Below, piece after piece: positions 54,701-56,626 of a stretch of 64,000 bases of DNA (position 1 is its first letter; every line of letters starts with the position of its first letter). The position numbers were made by a program, and so were the translations under genes. The notes below the pieces were generated by a model. It was not told where the DNA came from, did not search any database, and was given only the letters and a program-made list of their open reading frames with translations. The stretch is taken from contig CM066923.1 of assembly GCA_033964015.1 (NCBI GenBank), positions 23,069,086 to 23,133,085 on the forward strand, read 5' to 3'. The DNA is from Scolanthus callimorphus (Eukaryota; Cnidaria; Anthozoa; Actiniaria; Edwardsiidae).

Positions 54701-56626
54701 GCGGAGTTTGGAGGAGGAAGAGGACGAGATTGAACAATCTGAAAGTGAAGAGGAATCCGAAACACCCAAGGTAGTATTGAAATTCAACTTACTGCGGTTT
54801 TCATAATTCTGCGAACACTATAGCAACCAATACTTACCACCCACAAACATCACTAAGAGGTTTTGCAAAAGCTACCGGGTTACTTAGATGTTTGATTCAA
54901 GGAAAGCTTTGAAAACACAATTAATTAATCGGTGCAGAGTTTGCATAATTATGAAAATTATTACACGGCAGCCATATTGGATAATATCCATTGTTTTCCC
55001 CGTGGAACCTCGTAATGATGATGAGGCTGTACGTGCAAGAACAAATGATTTTTAAGTAATGGTCCATGCTTAGCGTGCGTATATCCAGTTCTGGAAGCAC
55101 ACGGATAGTTGAGAGAGCACGAAGGTAGCGTAAGAGTGAACCATCTTCGGTTGCCCTTGACTACGTGCGTCCCTCCAAAACTTCTTCATAAAAATTGACC
55201 AATCAAAGCGCGCGTTATGTCGTAGCTATGTTATAAATCAAGATTGCTTCCGTGTGATAAAGGCATTTGCACAGTTTGCATCAAAACATCCAAATGGTTA
55301 TGTTCTACGTGAAATGGCTAGTGACTATTAATTATGTCTTTTGCAGCCCCCAATCAAAGTAAGAAGAGAGAAGCGACCTATTATAGCGGATGACCTATTT
55401 GGGGATTCACAAGGCAGCCATCAATCGGTAAAACAAGTCTTAAAGTACTCAACTTTCATTTTGATGCGATGAAAGCTACAGAGTAGAATAGAAAGTCGTC
55501 ATCTCCAATAGAGAAATCAGAGATGAAAGTGTTGCCTGATTGAGCTACAGCCAATCATAAGTGGTTAGAACACCGCATTTTTCGGGTCCGTTCCCGGCTC
55601 TCTCGATGCCGAAATAAAATTCTTATTCAACTTTCTTACTGTATCTGGTGTACAGACCCTGTGGAAATTCCAGTTTCTTTGATAGGGAGAACGGATTTTA
55701 CACTTTTTTCCAATCACACGTGCATCTTGCGCTTTTCCCAGTCGGCCATATTTTGCCGGCTAGCGTGTGCCCATGGCTACAGGTCGAAAGTCTTGATTGA
55801 CGTCTACCAAAACCAATCGCGACTCGGAACGAAAAGCGCAGGGTGCACATCCCGGGGGGGGGGGGACTCCCATATTTTTGGGGCGGGGGTGCTCGAAGGG
55901 AACTTTCGATTTTACCCCTAAAAGGTACCTAAAATGGCGTCGCTTGGTTGATTTTGACCCCTAAAGGTACCAACAAGACGTATTTTGCCTGGTAATTTCT
56001 CTCGTATTTTTTACAAGGGAAAATACGTCTGAAATTCAGGCTACCAACAAGTGTGATTTGCGACGAGCACCCCCGCCCCAACAATATGCCCCCCCCCCCC
56101 CCCCCCGGGGGTGCACGTGTGACTGAAAACAATCAATCACCTGTCCTTTGTTCAGTCAATCACCTGTCCTTTGTTCAGTCAATCACCTGTCCTTTGTTCA
56201 GTCAATCACCTGTCCTTTGTTCAGTCCATCACCTGTCCATTGTTCAGTCAATCACCTGTCCTTTGTTCAGTCAATCACCTGTCCTTTGTTCAGTCAATCA
56301 CCTGTCCTTTGTTCAGTCAATCACCTGTCCTTTGTTCAGTCAATCACCTGTCCTTTGTTCAGTCAATCACCTGTCCTTTGTTCAGTCAATCACCTGTCCT
56401 TTGTTCAGTCAATCACCTGTCCTTTGTTCAGTCAATCACCTGTCCTTTGTTCAGTCAATCACCTGTCCTTTGTTCAGTCAATCACCTGTCCTTTGTTCAG
56501 TCGATCACCTGTCCTTTGTTCAGTCGATCACCTGTCCTTTGTTCAGTCAATCACCTGTCCTTTGTTCAGTCAATCACCTGTCCTTTGTTCTTGCAGGACG
56601 ACGACCTGGAAAGACCAGCTCTGTAG
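152..56626 (+). CDS. STAG: Cohesin subunit STAG/SA (stromalin), 40 exons, 5' end missing
   Basis: STAG/SA proteins are HEAT-repeat subunits of nuclear cohesin. They bind the kleisin RAD21/SCC1 and recruit regulators for sister-chromatid cohesion and loop formation. Forty plus-strand exons with GT-AG borders and compatible phases read colinearly with vertebrate STAG1/2: [46 protein letters not shown], the SCD region ([63 protein letters not shown]), [32 protein letters not shown] and [12 protein letters not shown]. The STAG domain lies near residues 150-260 and the SCD near 286-371, counting from the first residue seen. The C-terminal tail is acidic and basic, as in the family, and ends DDDLERPAL. 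Total is about 1,275 residues. The start codon lies upstream of the window. Exons 29 and 36 contain frame breaks. A single ancestral SA gene is expected in a cnidarian, so it cannot be assigned to STAG1 or STAG2. Confidence 0.95.
324..513. repeat. MITE-like inverted repeat, STAG intron 1
   Basis: Ends are inverted copies of GTTTCCAAAAAAATATCC. A related, degraded copy lies at about 11535-11680 (cctctctggaattcc, aaatatcc). Contains a short (TG)n tract near 462-477. Confidence 0.6.
823..1014. repeat. MITE-like inverted repeat
   Basis: Terminal CAATAGGCAATATTC is inverted at the right end; the inner arms (tcaagtgaggct and agcctcacttga) also pair. Intronic. Confidence 0.65.
1225..1353 (+). CDS. 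STAG: STAG exon 2
   Basis: Encodes a basic/acidic linker ([16 protein letters not shown]) and then [14 protein letters not shown], which matches the family LFEVVKxGKSAMQ segment. Phase 0 at both ends. I chose the ttccgttttag acceptor; in-frame alternatives at 1233 and 1236 would shorten it by a few residues. Confidence 0.88.
1617..1811. repeat. MITE-like inverted repeat
   Basis: Ends ATAGACCTCGGCTTG and its inverse; long inner arms around cgtgatctgaaatgggc. Intronic, 155 bases before exon 3. Confidence 0.65.
1967..2063 (+). CDS. STAG: STAG exon 3
   Basis: [20 protein letters not shown] followed by [12 protein letters not shown], the most recognisable N-terminal signature of SA proteins. Acceptor ttccacag, donor gtgaag, phase 0 in and 1 out. 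Confidence 0.95.
2418..2494 (+). CDS. STAG: STAG exon 4
   Basis: Encodes [20 protein letters not shown] and then TEQFDE, equivalent to the vertebrate segment ending in MTEEFDE. Acceptor attctag, donor gtaagt, phase 1 in and 0 out. Confidence 0.93.
2845..3148. repeat. Two adjacent inverted repeats
   Basis: The first (2845-3032) has ends TTATTATTCAGCACATCGAT and inverse. The second (3033-3148) has ends AACCATTATCCTGC and inverse around gggacttcgtccc. A copy of the first type is at 24588-24742, so it is a dispersed family. Confidence 0.6.
3365..3418 (+). CDS. STAG: STAG exon 5
   Basis: Eighteen codons, [18 protein letters not shown], matching the family DYPLTMxGPQWKKF. Start of the STAG domain. 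The donor gtaataat is only about 12 bases upstream of a large foldback element. Confidence 0.93.
3610..4731. repeat. 60-bp tandem array, left arm
   Basis: Unit begins ttcaagcaaactgcacc and includes taccgtagtagcgtag; about 19 copies. Because 60 is a multiple of three, long open frames run through both strands; these are artefacts. Confidence 0.9.
5356..5519 (-). pseudogene. Captured exon-like coding segment inside the foldback element
   Basis: Minus strand. A 164-base open segment is bounded by a good acceptor (ctcagctttcag) and donor (gtaagtg). It reads [20 protein letters not shown], then [20 protein letters not shown], and [14 protein letters not shown]. Composition looks like real protein, unlike the repeats around it. 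I do not recognise the family. It could be an exon picked up by the element or a relic of the element's own gene. Confidence 0.5.
5888..7335. repeat. 60-bp tandem array, right arm (inverted copy)
   Basis: The reverse complement of the left-arm unit, about 24 copies with substitutions (ttgaa, tggaa, tgaaac variants) and a 40-bp deletion near 6960. Confidence 0.9.
7886..8036 (+). CDS. STAG: STAG exon 6
   Basis: Core of the STAG domain: [20 protein letters not shown], then [20 protein letters not shown] and [10 protein letters not shown]. Good pyrimidine tract, phase 0 in and 1 out. Confidence 0.96.
8694..9183. mobile_element. Harbinger-like MITE with a nested MITE
   Basis: Ends AGG(G/C)CxGTTTACAC and inverse; flanking TAA at 8691-8693 and 9184-9186. 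Interior rich in tttgtcgcg motifs. A second palindromic element (8984-9146, ends gtagcctgcgagccggct and inverse) is inserted inside it. Same family as 23037-23335. TWA target duplications suggest PIF/Harbinger. Confidence 0.65.
9207..9274 (+). CDS. STAG: STAG exon 7
   Basis: [20 protein letters not shown] then NTQ. Phase 1 in, 0 out. A MITE ends only 23 bases upstream of the exon start, leaving a short but intact pyrimidine tract (ttttccttcctatag). Confidence 0.93.
9371..9454 (+). CDS. STAG: STAG exon 8
   Basis: [20 protein letters not shown] then MLQTRRQE, a basic helical stretch equivalent to RQYEAERNK...LLLQKRKE in vertebrates. Phase 0 at both ends. Confidence 0.92.
9529..9900 (-). mobile_element. 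SINE-like repeat copy 1
   Basis: Shares a long stretch with 19440-19660 (aacggcgccactg, gagggtttattacgt, gagacgggacctcggttta, tgtctcatccga). The minus strand carries a B-box-like GGGTTCGACTCC near 9830, typical of tRNA-derived SINEs. A short fragment recurs at 21325-21365. Confidence 0.5.
10028..10101 (+). CDS. STAG: STAG exon 9
   Basis: [20 protein letters not shown] then VHRY. The family motif is IENMMNxIFKGxFVHRYRD. Ends in phase 2, splitting the arginine codon of HRYRD. Confidence 0.94.
10491..10556 (+). CDS. STAG: STAG exon 10
   Basis: [20 protein letters not shown] then Y, the start of the stromalin conservative domain (SCD). Phase 2 at both ends. Confidence 0.95.
10625..10989. repeat. 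Palindromic element with ~150-base arms
   Basis: Left arm (gtagcctgcgaaagccgac ... tgacccagatctggtcag) is repeated inverted on the right. Intron 10. Confidence 0.7.
11115..11172 (+). CDS. STAG: STAG exon 11
   Basis: SCD segment [20 protein letters not shown]. Its tryptophan aligns with STAG2 Trp334, part of the conserved surface that binds F/YxF peptides. Confidence 0.95.
11173..13517. other. Intron 11, first part, no gene found
   Basis: Holds a short triplicated motif (ggattaataggtaa, 11430-11475), a degraded copy of the 324-513 element and a palindrome at 13043-13140 (gttaattacctcgattctcgg and inverse). No coding exon was identified. Confidence 0.5.
13523..14439. mobile_element. hAT-like element (outer) with 5-bp target duplication
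   Basis: Terminal CAGGGGTGTAGCTA, inverse TAGCTACGCCCCTG, flanked by ACTAT at 13518-13522 and 14440-14444. Non-coding; most of its interior is a second inserted element. Confidence 0.7.
13647..14410. mobile_element. hAT-like element (inner), 6-bp target duplication
   Basis: Terminal CAGGGCTTCTGG and inverse CCAGAAGCCCTG with CTTACA at 13641-13646 and 14411-14416. Subterminal cgcgaaat motifs. Nested inside 13523-14439, hence younger. Confidence 0.7.
14715..14813 (+). CDS. STAG: STAG exon 12
   Basis: SCD segment [20 protein letters not shown], continuing to LSGRFK. The phenylalanine of GRFK aligns with STAG2 Phe371. Phase 0 at both ends. Confidence 0.95.
14814..15887. other. Intron 12, mostly unique sequence
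   Basis: Only recognisable item is a diverged single copy, inverted, of the 60-bp unit from 49556-52436, at about 15106-15165 (gaggtgtttgga, cgaaaaacactgtcgag). Confidence 0.45.
15888..15967 (+). CDS. STAG: STAG exon 13
   Basis: [20 protein letters not shown] then LTLSLY, nearly identical to the family segment. Ends in phase 2. Confidence 0.95.
16101..16359. repeat. MITE family with GCGGATTTCACATGACTGTC ends, copy 1
   Basis: Inverted ends, with interior attggct/agccaat motifs. Copy 2 is at 44916-45158; partial relatives near 17560-17630 and 43610-43660. Confidence 0.65.
16946..17097 (+). CDS. STAG: STAG exon 14
   Basis: [20 protein letters not shown] then [14 protein letters not shown] and a charged linker. 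The family motif is RPVAVAAGEFLxKKL. Phase 2 in and 1 out, donor gttagt. Confidence 0.93.
17774..17841 (+). CDS. STAG: STAG exon 15
   Basis: [20 protein letters not shown] then SE, equivalent to the vertebrate VLFFLESE helix. Phase 1 in, 0 out. Confidence 0.9.
18757..18816 (+). CDS. STAG: STAG exon 16
   Basis: Twenty codons, [20 protein letters not shown], matching [12 protein letters not shown]. Acceptor cctgtgtag, donor gtaacg. Confidence 0.95.
19299..19347 (+). CDS. STAG: STAG exon 17
   Basis: [16 protein letters not shown], matching DWECMxxLLLEEP in vertebrates. Phase 0 in, 1 out. Confidence 0.93.
19440..19660 (-). mobile_element. SINE-like repeat copy 2
   Basis: Diverged copy of the element at 9529-9900, matching in the same order but lacking its right end. 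It lies about 95 bases downstream of exon 17. Confidence 0.5.
21497..21597 (+). CDS. STAG: STAG exon 18
   Basis: [20 protein letters not shown] then [14 protein letters not shown]. The family has DRQESALIExMxCTIRQAAExxPPVGRG. Phase 1 in, 0 out. Confidence 0.93.
22752..22844 (+). CDS. STAG: STAG exon 19
   Basis: [20 protein letters not shown] then [11 protein letters not shown], matching the TAKE...HFIITLPMLLSK segment. Ends phase 0 with donor gtaagt. Confidence 0.93.
23037..23335. mobile_element. Harbinger-like MITE, intact copy
   Basis: Ends AGGCCCGTTTACAC and inverse, flanked by TTA at 23034-23036 and 23336-23338. Homologous to the outer element at 8694-9183. Lies just upstream of the exon-20 minisatellite. 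Confidence 0.65.
23370..24395. repeat. 38-bp minisatellite copying the exon-20 acceptor junction
   Basis: About 27 units; each contains tgtatcgtttcag followed by TATGGTACAGAT, which are the last intron and first exon bases of exon 20. Four units carry caa instead of cag; the rest keep the AG. The genuine junction at 24395/24396 is the last unit. Confidence 0.92.
24396..24485 (+). CDS. STAG: STAG exon 20, acceptor copied in a minisatellite
   Basis: [20 protein letters not shown] then [10 protein letters not shown], equivalent to [24 protein letters not shown]. The acceptor cgtttcag and the first 12 coding bases are the same as the unit of the 38-bp array directly upstream, so this exon starts at the last of about 28 near-identical junctions. 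Confidence 0.94.
24588..24742. repeat. Second copy of the TTATTATTCAG MITE
   Basis: Same ends as the element at 2845-3032, between exons 20 and 21. Confidence 0.6.
24877..24936 (+). CDS. STAG: STAG exon 21
   Basis: [20 protein letters not shown], matching KHLDALLxQIxxIVEKHTDxD. Phase 0 at both ends. Confidence 0.94.
25275..25343 (+). CDS. STAG: STAG exon 22
   Basis: [20 protein letters not shown] then TTS, matching VLEACSKTYxxLCxEEYTI. Phase 0 at both ends. Confidence 0.93.
25437..26460. mobile_element. hAT-like element with 6-bp target duplication
   Basis: Ends CAGGGTGGGGAAGGGG and inverse, flanked by TGTGGA at 25431-25436 and 26461-26466. Interior has repeated ccgtgatccgtgaa and gcgcgcttcgcgcgc motifs; no transposase. 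Confidence 0.7.
26524..26598 (+). CDS. STAG: STAG exon 23
   Basis: [20 protein letters not shown] then NGLDA, matching DIxRSQLIDExxDxFNxxxED. Phase 0 at both ends. Confidence 0.92.
27050..27123 (+). CDS. STAG: STAG exon 24
   Basis: [20 protein letters not shown] then SAFY. Equivalent to DEDDxYxVLSTLKRITAFHNAHDL. Phase 0 in, 2 out. Confidence 0.92.
27467..27557 (+). CDS. STAG: STAG exon 25
   Basis: [20 protein letters not shown] then [10 protein letters not shown], continuing the NAHDLxKWDLF motif. Phase 2 in, 0 out. Confidence 0.93.
27558..28557. other. Intron 25, repeats
   Basis: Contains a duplicated segment (ttcttcctggaaagtc at about 27614 and 27721) and an inverted repeat at 28119-28280 (ataaaagtactttccgcgtg and inverse). 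No gene seen. Confidence 0.45.
28558..28638 (+). CDS. STAG: STAG exon 26
   Basis: [20 protein letters not shown] then DTTQPDK, matching QIVxxALQCxHYxILWQLxKI. Phase 0 at both ends. Confidence 0.92.
28661..28807. repeat. MITE with AGAGCAGATTTCGTATGACT ends
   Basis: Perfect-looking inverted ends; the first 20 bases are also duplicated just upstream at 28643. Starts about 20 bases after exon 26. Confidence 0.6.
29105..30480. repeat. Purine-rich minisatellite with 187-bp higher-order units
   Basis: Short gatgaggatgggga-type units; from 29756 they are organised in near-identical 187-bp blocks (acaggaggtcacacatgg at 29938, 30125 and 30312). Open frames on both strands are compositional artefacts. 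Ends about 200 bases before exon 27. Confidence 0.85.
30679..30771 (+). CDS. STAG: STAG exon 27
   Basis: [20 protein letters not shown] then [11 protein letters not shown]. Equivalent to the vertebrate stretch ending VNTxVKEQAF. Phase 0 at both ends. Confidence 0.91.
30835..31080. repeat. Dispersed repeat with GGAAATTCC motifs, copy A
   Basis: Same family as 36950-37160 (gtggaaattcc, aatgagtatcctgtgg, aaattccagggcc) but more diverged. Confidence 0.55.
31486..31543 (+). CDS. STAG: STAG exon 28
   Basis: [19 protein letters not shown], matching AFxxLCDLLMIFSHQLM. Long T tract before the acceptor. Phase 0 in, 1 out. Confidence 0.92.
31544..31887. other. Intron 28, nothing recognised
   Basis: I looked here for an exon that would repair the exon-29 frame and found none. 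Candidate acceptors at 31604, 31694 and 31812 lead to stop codons. Confidence 0.5.
31888..32005 (+). CDS. STAG: STAG exon 29, reading frame inconsistent
   Basis: The first half ([16 protein letters not shown]) resembles the family PLVYxPDxxLQSE. The second half ([19 protein letters not shown]) resembles DHVFIxQDEE and is in phase with exon 30. The two halves are in different frames: one base must be skipped between about 31935 and 31950. An alternative acceptor, gtgcag at 31945, would keep the frame but drop about 19 residues. A single-base indel in the assembly is the other explanation. Confidence 0.75.
32590..32775. repeat. Short repeat cluster with ccagggtgggtggtcaaa
   Basis: Six to seven imperfect copies of a ccagggtggg motif in intron 29. 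Related in style to the GGAAATTCC family. Confidence 0.55.
32953..33083 (+). CDS. STAG: STAG exon 30
   Basis: [20 protein letters not shown] then [20 protein letters not shown] and NLIK, matching EALHKRRNLLAAFxKLIxY. Phase 1 in, 0 out. Confidence 0.94.
33124..33290. repeat. MITE with AATAGACCAATTTC ends
   Basis: Inverted ends AATAGACCAATTTC and GAAATTGGTCTATT, inner arms gaggctcatgggaataa and inverse. Starts about 40 bases after exon 30. Confidence 0.65.
33737..34741. mobile_element. 1-kb non-autonomous DNA element
   Basis: Perfect 21-base inverted ends starting TAGTATATACTACACGGG. No transposase frame. Target duplication unclear. Followed by another palindrome at 34748-34850. Confidence 0.65.
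35131..35434. repeat. Two adjacent inverted repeats
   Basis: 35131-35270 has ends TTTTACACCACGCTACAG and inverse; 35277-35434 has ends atacaatg ... tggcatactgcagaatat and inverse. Intronic. Confidence 0.55.
35684..35825. repeat. 30-bp pyrimidine-rich minisatellite before exon 31
   Basis: About 4.5 copies of a unit containing gttcatcccattgttcatcc. Units contain no AG, so the array lengthens the pyrimidine tract without adding acceptors. Ends 17 bases before the exon-31 boundary. Confidence 0.8.
35843..35944 (+). CDS. STAG: STAG exon 31
   Basis: [20 protein letters not shown], then [14 protein letters not shown], matching NDYGDIIKETxSKTRQID...LILSLQQ. A pyrimidine-rich minisatellite ends just upstream of its acceptor. 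Phase 0 at both ends. Confidence 0.93.
35955..36213. repeat. Inverted-repeat element after exon 31
   Basis: Ends aatagtccagtttcgaatt and inverse, inner arms tgcgcc/ggcgca and cgaaagttg-type. Begins about 10 bases after the exon-31 donor. Confidence 0.6.
36646..36717 (+). CDS. STAG: STAG exon 32
   Basis: [20 protein letters not shown] then LAIK, leading into the IKELARRFALTFG region. Phase 0 at both ends. Confidence 0.9.
36733..36792. repeat. Single copy of the 60-bp unit of the 49.6-kb array
   Basis: gatatatcaaacgcgagcgc ... tttccaaacaccgagaagatggtt matches the array unit at about 85 percent by eye. Its right flank (gtctcaaaaatctatgcaaa) resembles sequence at 53245, so the unit travels with flanking DNA. 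Confidence 0.6.
36950..37610. repeat. Dispersed repeat with GGAAATTCC motifs, copy B, interrupted
   Basis: Five gtggaaattcc motifs in 36999-37150, then an insertion (37155-37540, with ataataataat and gcgcgcaaattcg), then two more motifs at 37555-37600. A single motif recurs at 55660. Confidence 0.6.
37692..37774 (+). CDS. STAG: STAG exon 33
   Basis: [20 protein letters not shown] then QALIYLH, matching ELARRFALTFGLDQxKTREAxAxLHKDG. Phase 0 in, 2 out. Confidence 0.95.
38614..42337. mobile_element. 3.7-kb DNA element with ~150-200-base inverted ends
   Basis: Left end TAGTCCAGTCATTCTATGG and its inverse at 42319-42337; arms also share cactaattgcaacagaaggt and actaaaagtcctaa. CAA flanks both ends. 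The interior has a poly-C tract (39967-39986) and short hairpins but no recognisable transposase. Fills most of intron 33. Confidence 0.65.
42510..42710 (+). CDS. STAG: STAG exon 34, donor copied in a minisatellite
   Basis: [20 protein letters not shown], then [20 protein letters not shown] and [20 protein letters not shown], matching PPxNLAFLxxLSEFSSKLLRQDK. Phase 2 in and out. Its donor gtaaatacac starts the first unit of the array that follows. Reading into the intron meets TAA at 42712, so failure to use the donor would truncate the protein. Confidence 0.94.
42711..43490. repeat. ~62-bp minisatellite copying the exon-34 donor junction
   Basis: The first unit starts at the donor itself. 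gtaaatac recurs at 42773, 42840, 42928, 42990, 43114, 43174, 43236, 43298, 43360 and 43422, with gtgaatac at 43052 and gtaagtac at 43484. Each unit also has two CCAAT-type boxes (agccaatcag, gaccaatcag). Confidence 0.9.
43910..44095. repeat. Palindrome with a triplicated core
   Basis: Arms agcacaacgttctatgacttt and inverse; core has three copies of tcacgagccacaagtgctc. Confidence 0.6.
44916..45158. repeat. MITE family with GCGGATTTCACATGACTGTC ends, copy 2
   Basis: Left end diverged (gcagatttcagatgaccatc), right end intact (gacagtcatgtgaaatccgc). Intron 34. Confidence 0.6.
45349..45452 (+). CDS. STAG: STAG exon 35
   Basis: [20 protein letters not shown] then [14 protein letters not shown], matching the WLPLISYRNSL motif at the end of the conserved HEAT region. 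Phase 2 in, 1 out, donor gtgcgt. Confidence 0.94.
45685..45830. repeat. 12-bp tandem repeat (atggtcgccaat)
   Basis: About eleven imperfect units with gtcgtcaat, gtcaccaat and gtcgccaat variants, 230 bases after exon 35. Frame-neutral, so it shows open frames by default. Confidence 0.8.
46080..47650 (-). CDS. Putative membrane protein, four exons, nested antisense in STAG intron 35
   Basis: Not recognised. Minus-strand exons at 47542-47650, 47130-47258, 46579-46835 and 46173-46356 give about 225 residues. Exon 1 has ATG in good context (caccATGG) and a signal-anchor-like start ([20 protein letters not shown]). Exon 2 has two N-glycosylation sequons (NLT, NYT) and a clear membrane helix ([19 protein letters not shown]) followed by basic residues. 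Exon 3 is basic, and exon 4 ends in another membrane helix ([19 protein letters not shown]) and KK. Exons 2 to 3 and 3 to 4 agree in phase. Exon 1 to 2 is off by one, and exon 4 contains an internal one-base break, so either the sequence has indels or the model is incomplete. A minus-strand AATAAA lies at 46083-46088, about 85 bases after the stop. Transcription is inferred. Confidence 0.6.
46083..46088 (-). terminator. Poly(A) signal AATAAA for the nested gene
   Basis: Minus-strand AATAAA about 85 bases downstream of the nested gene's TAA. Position fits a short 3' UTR. Confidence 0.4.
46173..46356 (-). CDS. Nested gene exon 4 (C-terminal TM helix, frame break)
   Basis: From the acceptor the phase-1 frame reads [16 protein letters not shown] and then stops early. 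A second frame reads [40 protein letters not shown] and LKK, then TAA. Adding one C to the CCC run near 46286 would join them, which is a typical homopolymer error. The helix-like end favours this being coding. Confidence 0.55.
46579..46835 (-). CDS. Nested gene exon 3 (basic cytoplasmic region)
   Basis: Acceptor ctcctcttttcag, donor gtaagaag. Reads [20 protein letters not shown] and ends [15 protein letters not shown]. Phase 2 in, 1 out. If the donor is not used, the frame stays open to a TAG at 46439, which gives an alternative C-terminus. Confidence 0.6.
46878..47056. repeat. Inverted repeat in nested-gene intron 2
   Basis: Arms acagtttttcttgcacttga and inverse, with inner cacaattctgaaat. 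Between nested exons 2 and 3. Confidence 0.6.
47130..47258 (-). CDS. Nested gene exon 2 (ectodomain stub and TM helix)
   Basis: Acceptor tttttcttctttcag, donor gtgagt. In the frame that continues into exon 3 it reads [20 protein letters not shown] then [20 protein letters not shown]. The sequons before the helix and the basic residues after it fit an outside-to-inside membrane segment. Confidence 0.62.
47340..47495. repeat. Repeat with acceptor-like motifs in nested-gene intron 1
   Basis: On the minus strand ctcatctctgcccacag followed by atccttgaatgtagc occurs twice, plus an inverted partial copy. Both are acceptor-like. Confidence 0.55.
47542..47650 (-). CDS. Nested gene exon 1 (start codon, signal anchor)
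   Basis: ATG at 47650. Hydrophobic segment [16 protein letters not shown], then [14 protein letters not shown]. Ends with a strong donor gtaagtat in phase 1. This does not match the phase-2 entry of exon 2, so a missed micro-exon or a one-base error is possible. Confidence 0.6.
47700..47830 (-). promoter_or_regulatory. Candidate promoter of the nested gene
   Basis: A perfect CRE/ATF palindrome TGACGTCA lies at 47727-47734, about 80 bases upstream of the nested ATG, and an ETS-like CTTCCGG at about 47805. Both are common proximal promoter elements. No TATA box is evident. Function is inferred from position. Confidence 0.35.
48280..48639 (+). CDS. STAG: STAG exon 36, disordered tail, frame break
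   Basis: First part reads [20 protein letters not shown] (an AT-hook-like GRGRPRK) and continues to [12 protein letters not shown]. In that frame TAA is met at 48561. From about 48503 another frame reads [20 protein letters not shown] and EEEEEEDFE and joins exon 37 in phase. One missing base in the GAG-rich run near 48485-48503 would unite them. Either an assembly indel or a genuine truncation. Vertebrate STAG tails are likewise low-complexity and charged. Confidence 0.78.
49030..49345. mobile_element. tRNA-related repeat fragment
   Basis: Contains B-box-like GAGGTTCGAACCCTGGCT near 49084 and a second tRNA-like tail (ttcgctctactaactgagat). No complete tRNA cloverleaf could be drawn, so a SINE fragment is more likely than a tRNA gene. 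Confidence 0.35.
49419..49514 (+). CDS. STAG: STAG exon 37
   Basis: [20 protein letters not shown] then [12 protein letters not shown], basic tail segment. Phase 2 at both ends, donor gtaagtac. A 60-bp array begins about 40 bases after the donor. Weaker homology than upstream exons; called from phase, codon sense and position. Confidence 0.8.
49556..52436. repeat. 60-bp tandem array, about 48 units
   Basis: Unit starts ttaatatatcaaacacgaga and contains cgtgtttcatcag and ccaaacactgagaag. Variants alternate (gattacc or gtatttct; gagaagtgggt or gagaaggtggt). Single diverged copies occur at 36733-36792 and 15106-15165 (inverted). Begins about 40 bases after exon 37. Confidence 0.92.
52529..53218. 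mobile_element. piggyBac-like MITE flanked by TTAA
   Basis: Ends GGTTACTGAGAACCTTCG and inverse, TTAA at 52525-52528 and 53219-53222, long inverted arms (aaccaaaacatgtcaaccta and inverse). Non-coding. Directly follows the 60-bp array. Confidence 0.75.
53290..53980. mobile_element. MITE-like element with GCCTRGTTTCCATAT ends
   Basis: Left ttaagcctagtttccatat, right atatggaaaccaggccttaa type, about 690 bases. The open stretch at 53415-53612 has no support as a gene. Confidence 0.55.
54005..54532. repeat. Two palindromic elements in intron 37
   Basis: 54005-54195 is rich in gacgag/ctcgtc inversions (ttcacactagagacgg). 54222-54530 has arms ggcaccctcgaaaattcgat and inverse plus an inner agaggcctcttttctctgca palindrome. 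Confidence 0.55.
54698..54770 (+). CDS. STAG: STAG exon 38
   Basis: [20 protein letters not shown] then SETPK, acidic tail segment. Phase 2 in, 0 out. Called from splice sites and phase; low complexity prevents firm homology. Confidence 0.8.
55347..55427 (+). CDS. STAG: STAG exon 39
   Basis: [20 protein letters not shown] then SQGSHQS. Resembles the vertebrate end, where a basic stretch precedes DFFD. Acceptor tcttttgcag, donor gtaaaa, phase 0 at both ends. Confidence 0.82.
55846..56114. repeat. G-rich/C-rich inverted element before exon 40
   Basis: Ends GTGCACATCCCGGGGGG and inverse, with cgagcacccccgcccca inner arms. Homopolymer runs make the exact sequence unreliable. Confidence 0.6.
56130..56590. 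repeat. 23-bp minisatellite running into the exon-40 acceptor
   Basis: About 19-20 units with cacctgtcctttgttcag; each unit is a pyrimidine tract plus AG. The last unit becomes the real acceptor cctttgttcttgcag. No stop codon in any forward frame. Confidence 0.92.
56597..56626 (+). CDS. STAG: STAG exon 40, C-terminus and stop
   Basis: DDDLERPAL and TAG at 56624-56626. Phase 0 from exon 39. The 23-bp minisatellite runs directly into the acceptor ttcttgcag. No convincing AATAAA was seen close downstream, so the 3' UTR end is not called. Confidence 0.82.
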   Translation, partial: DDDLERPAL

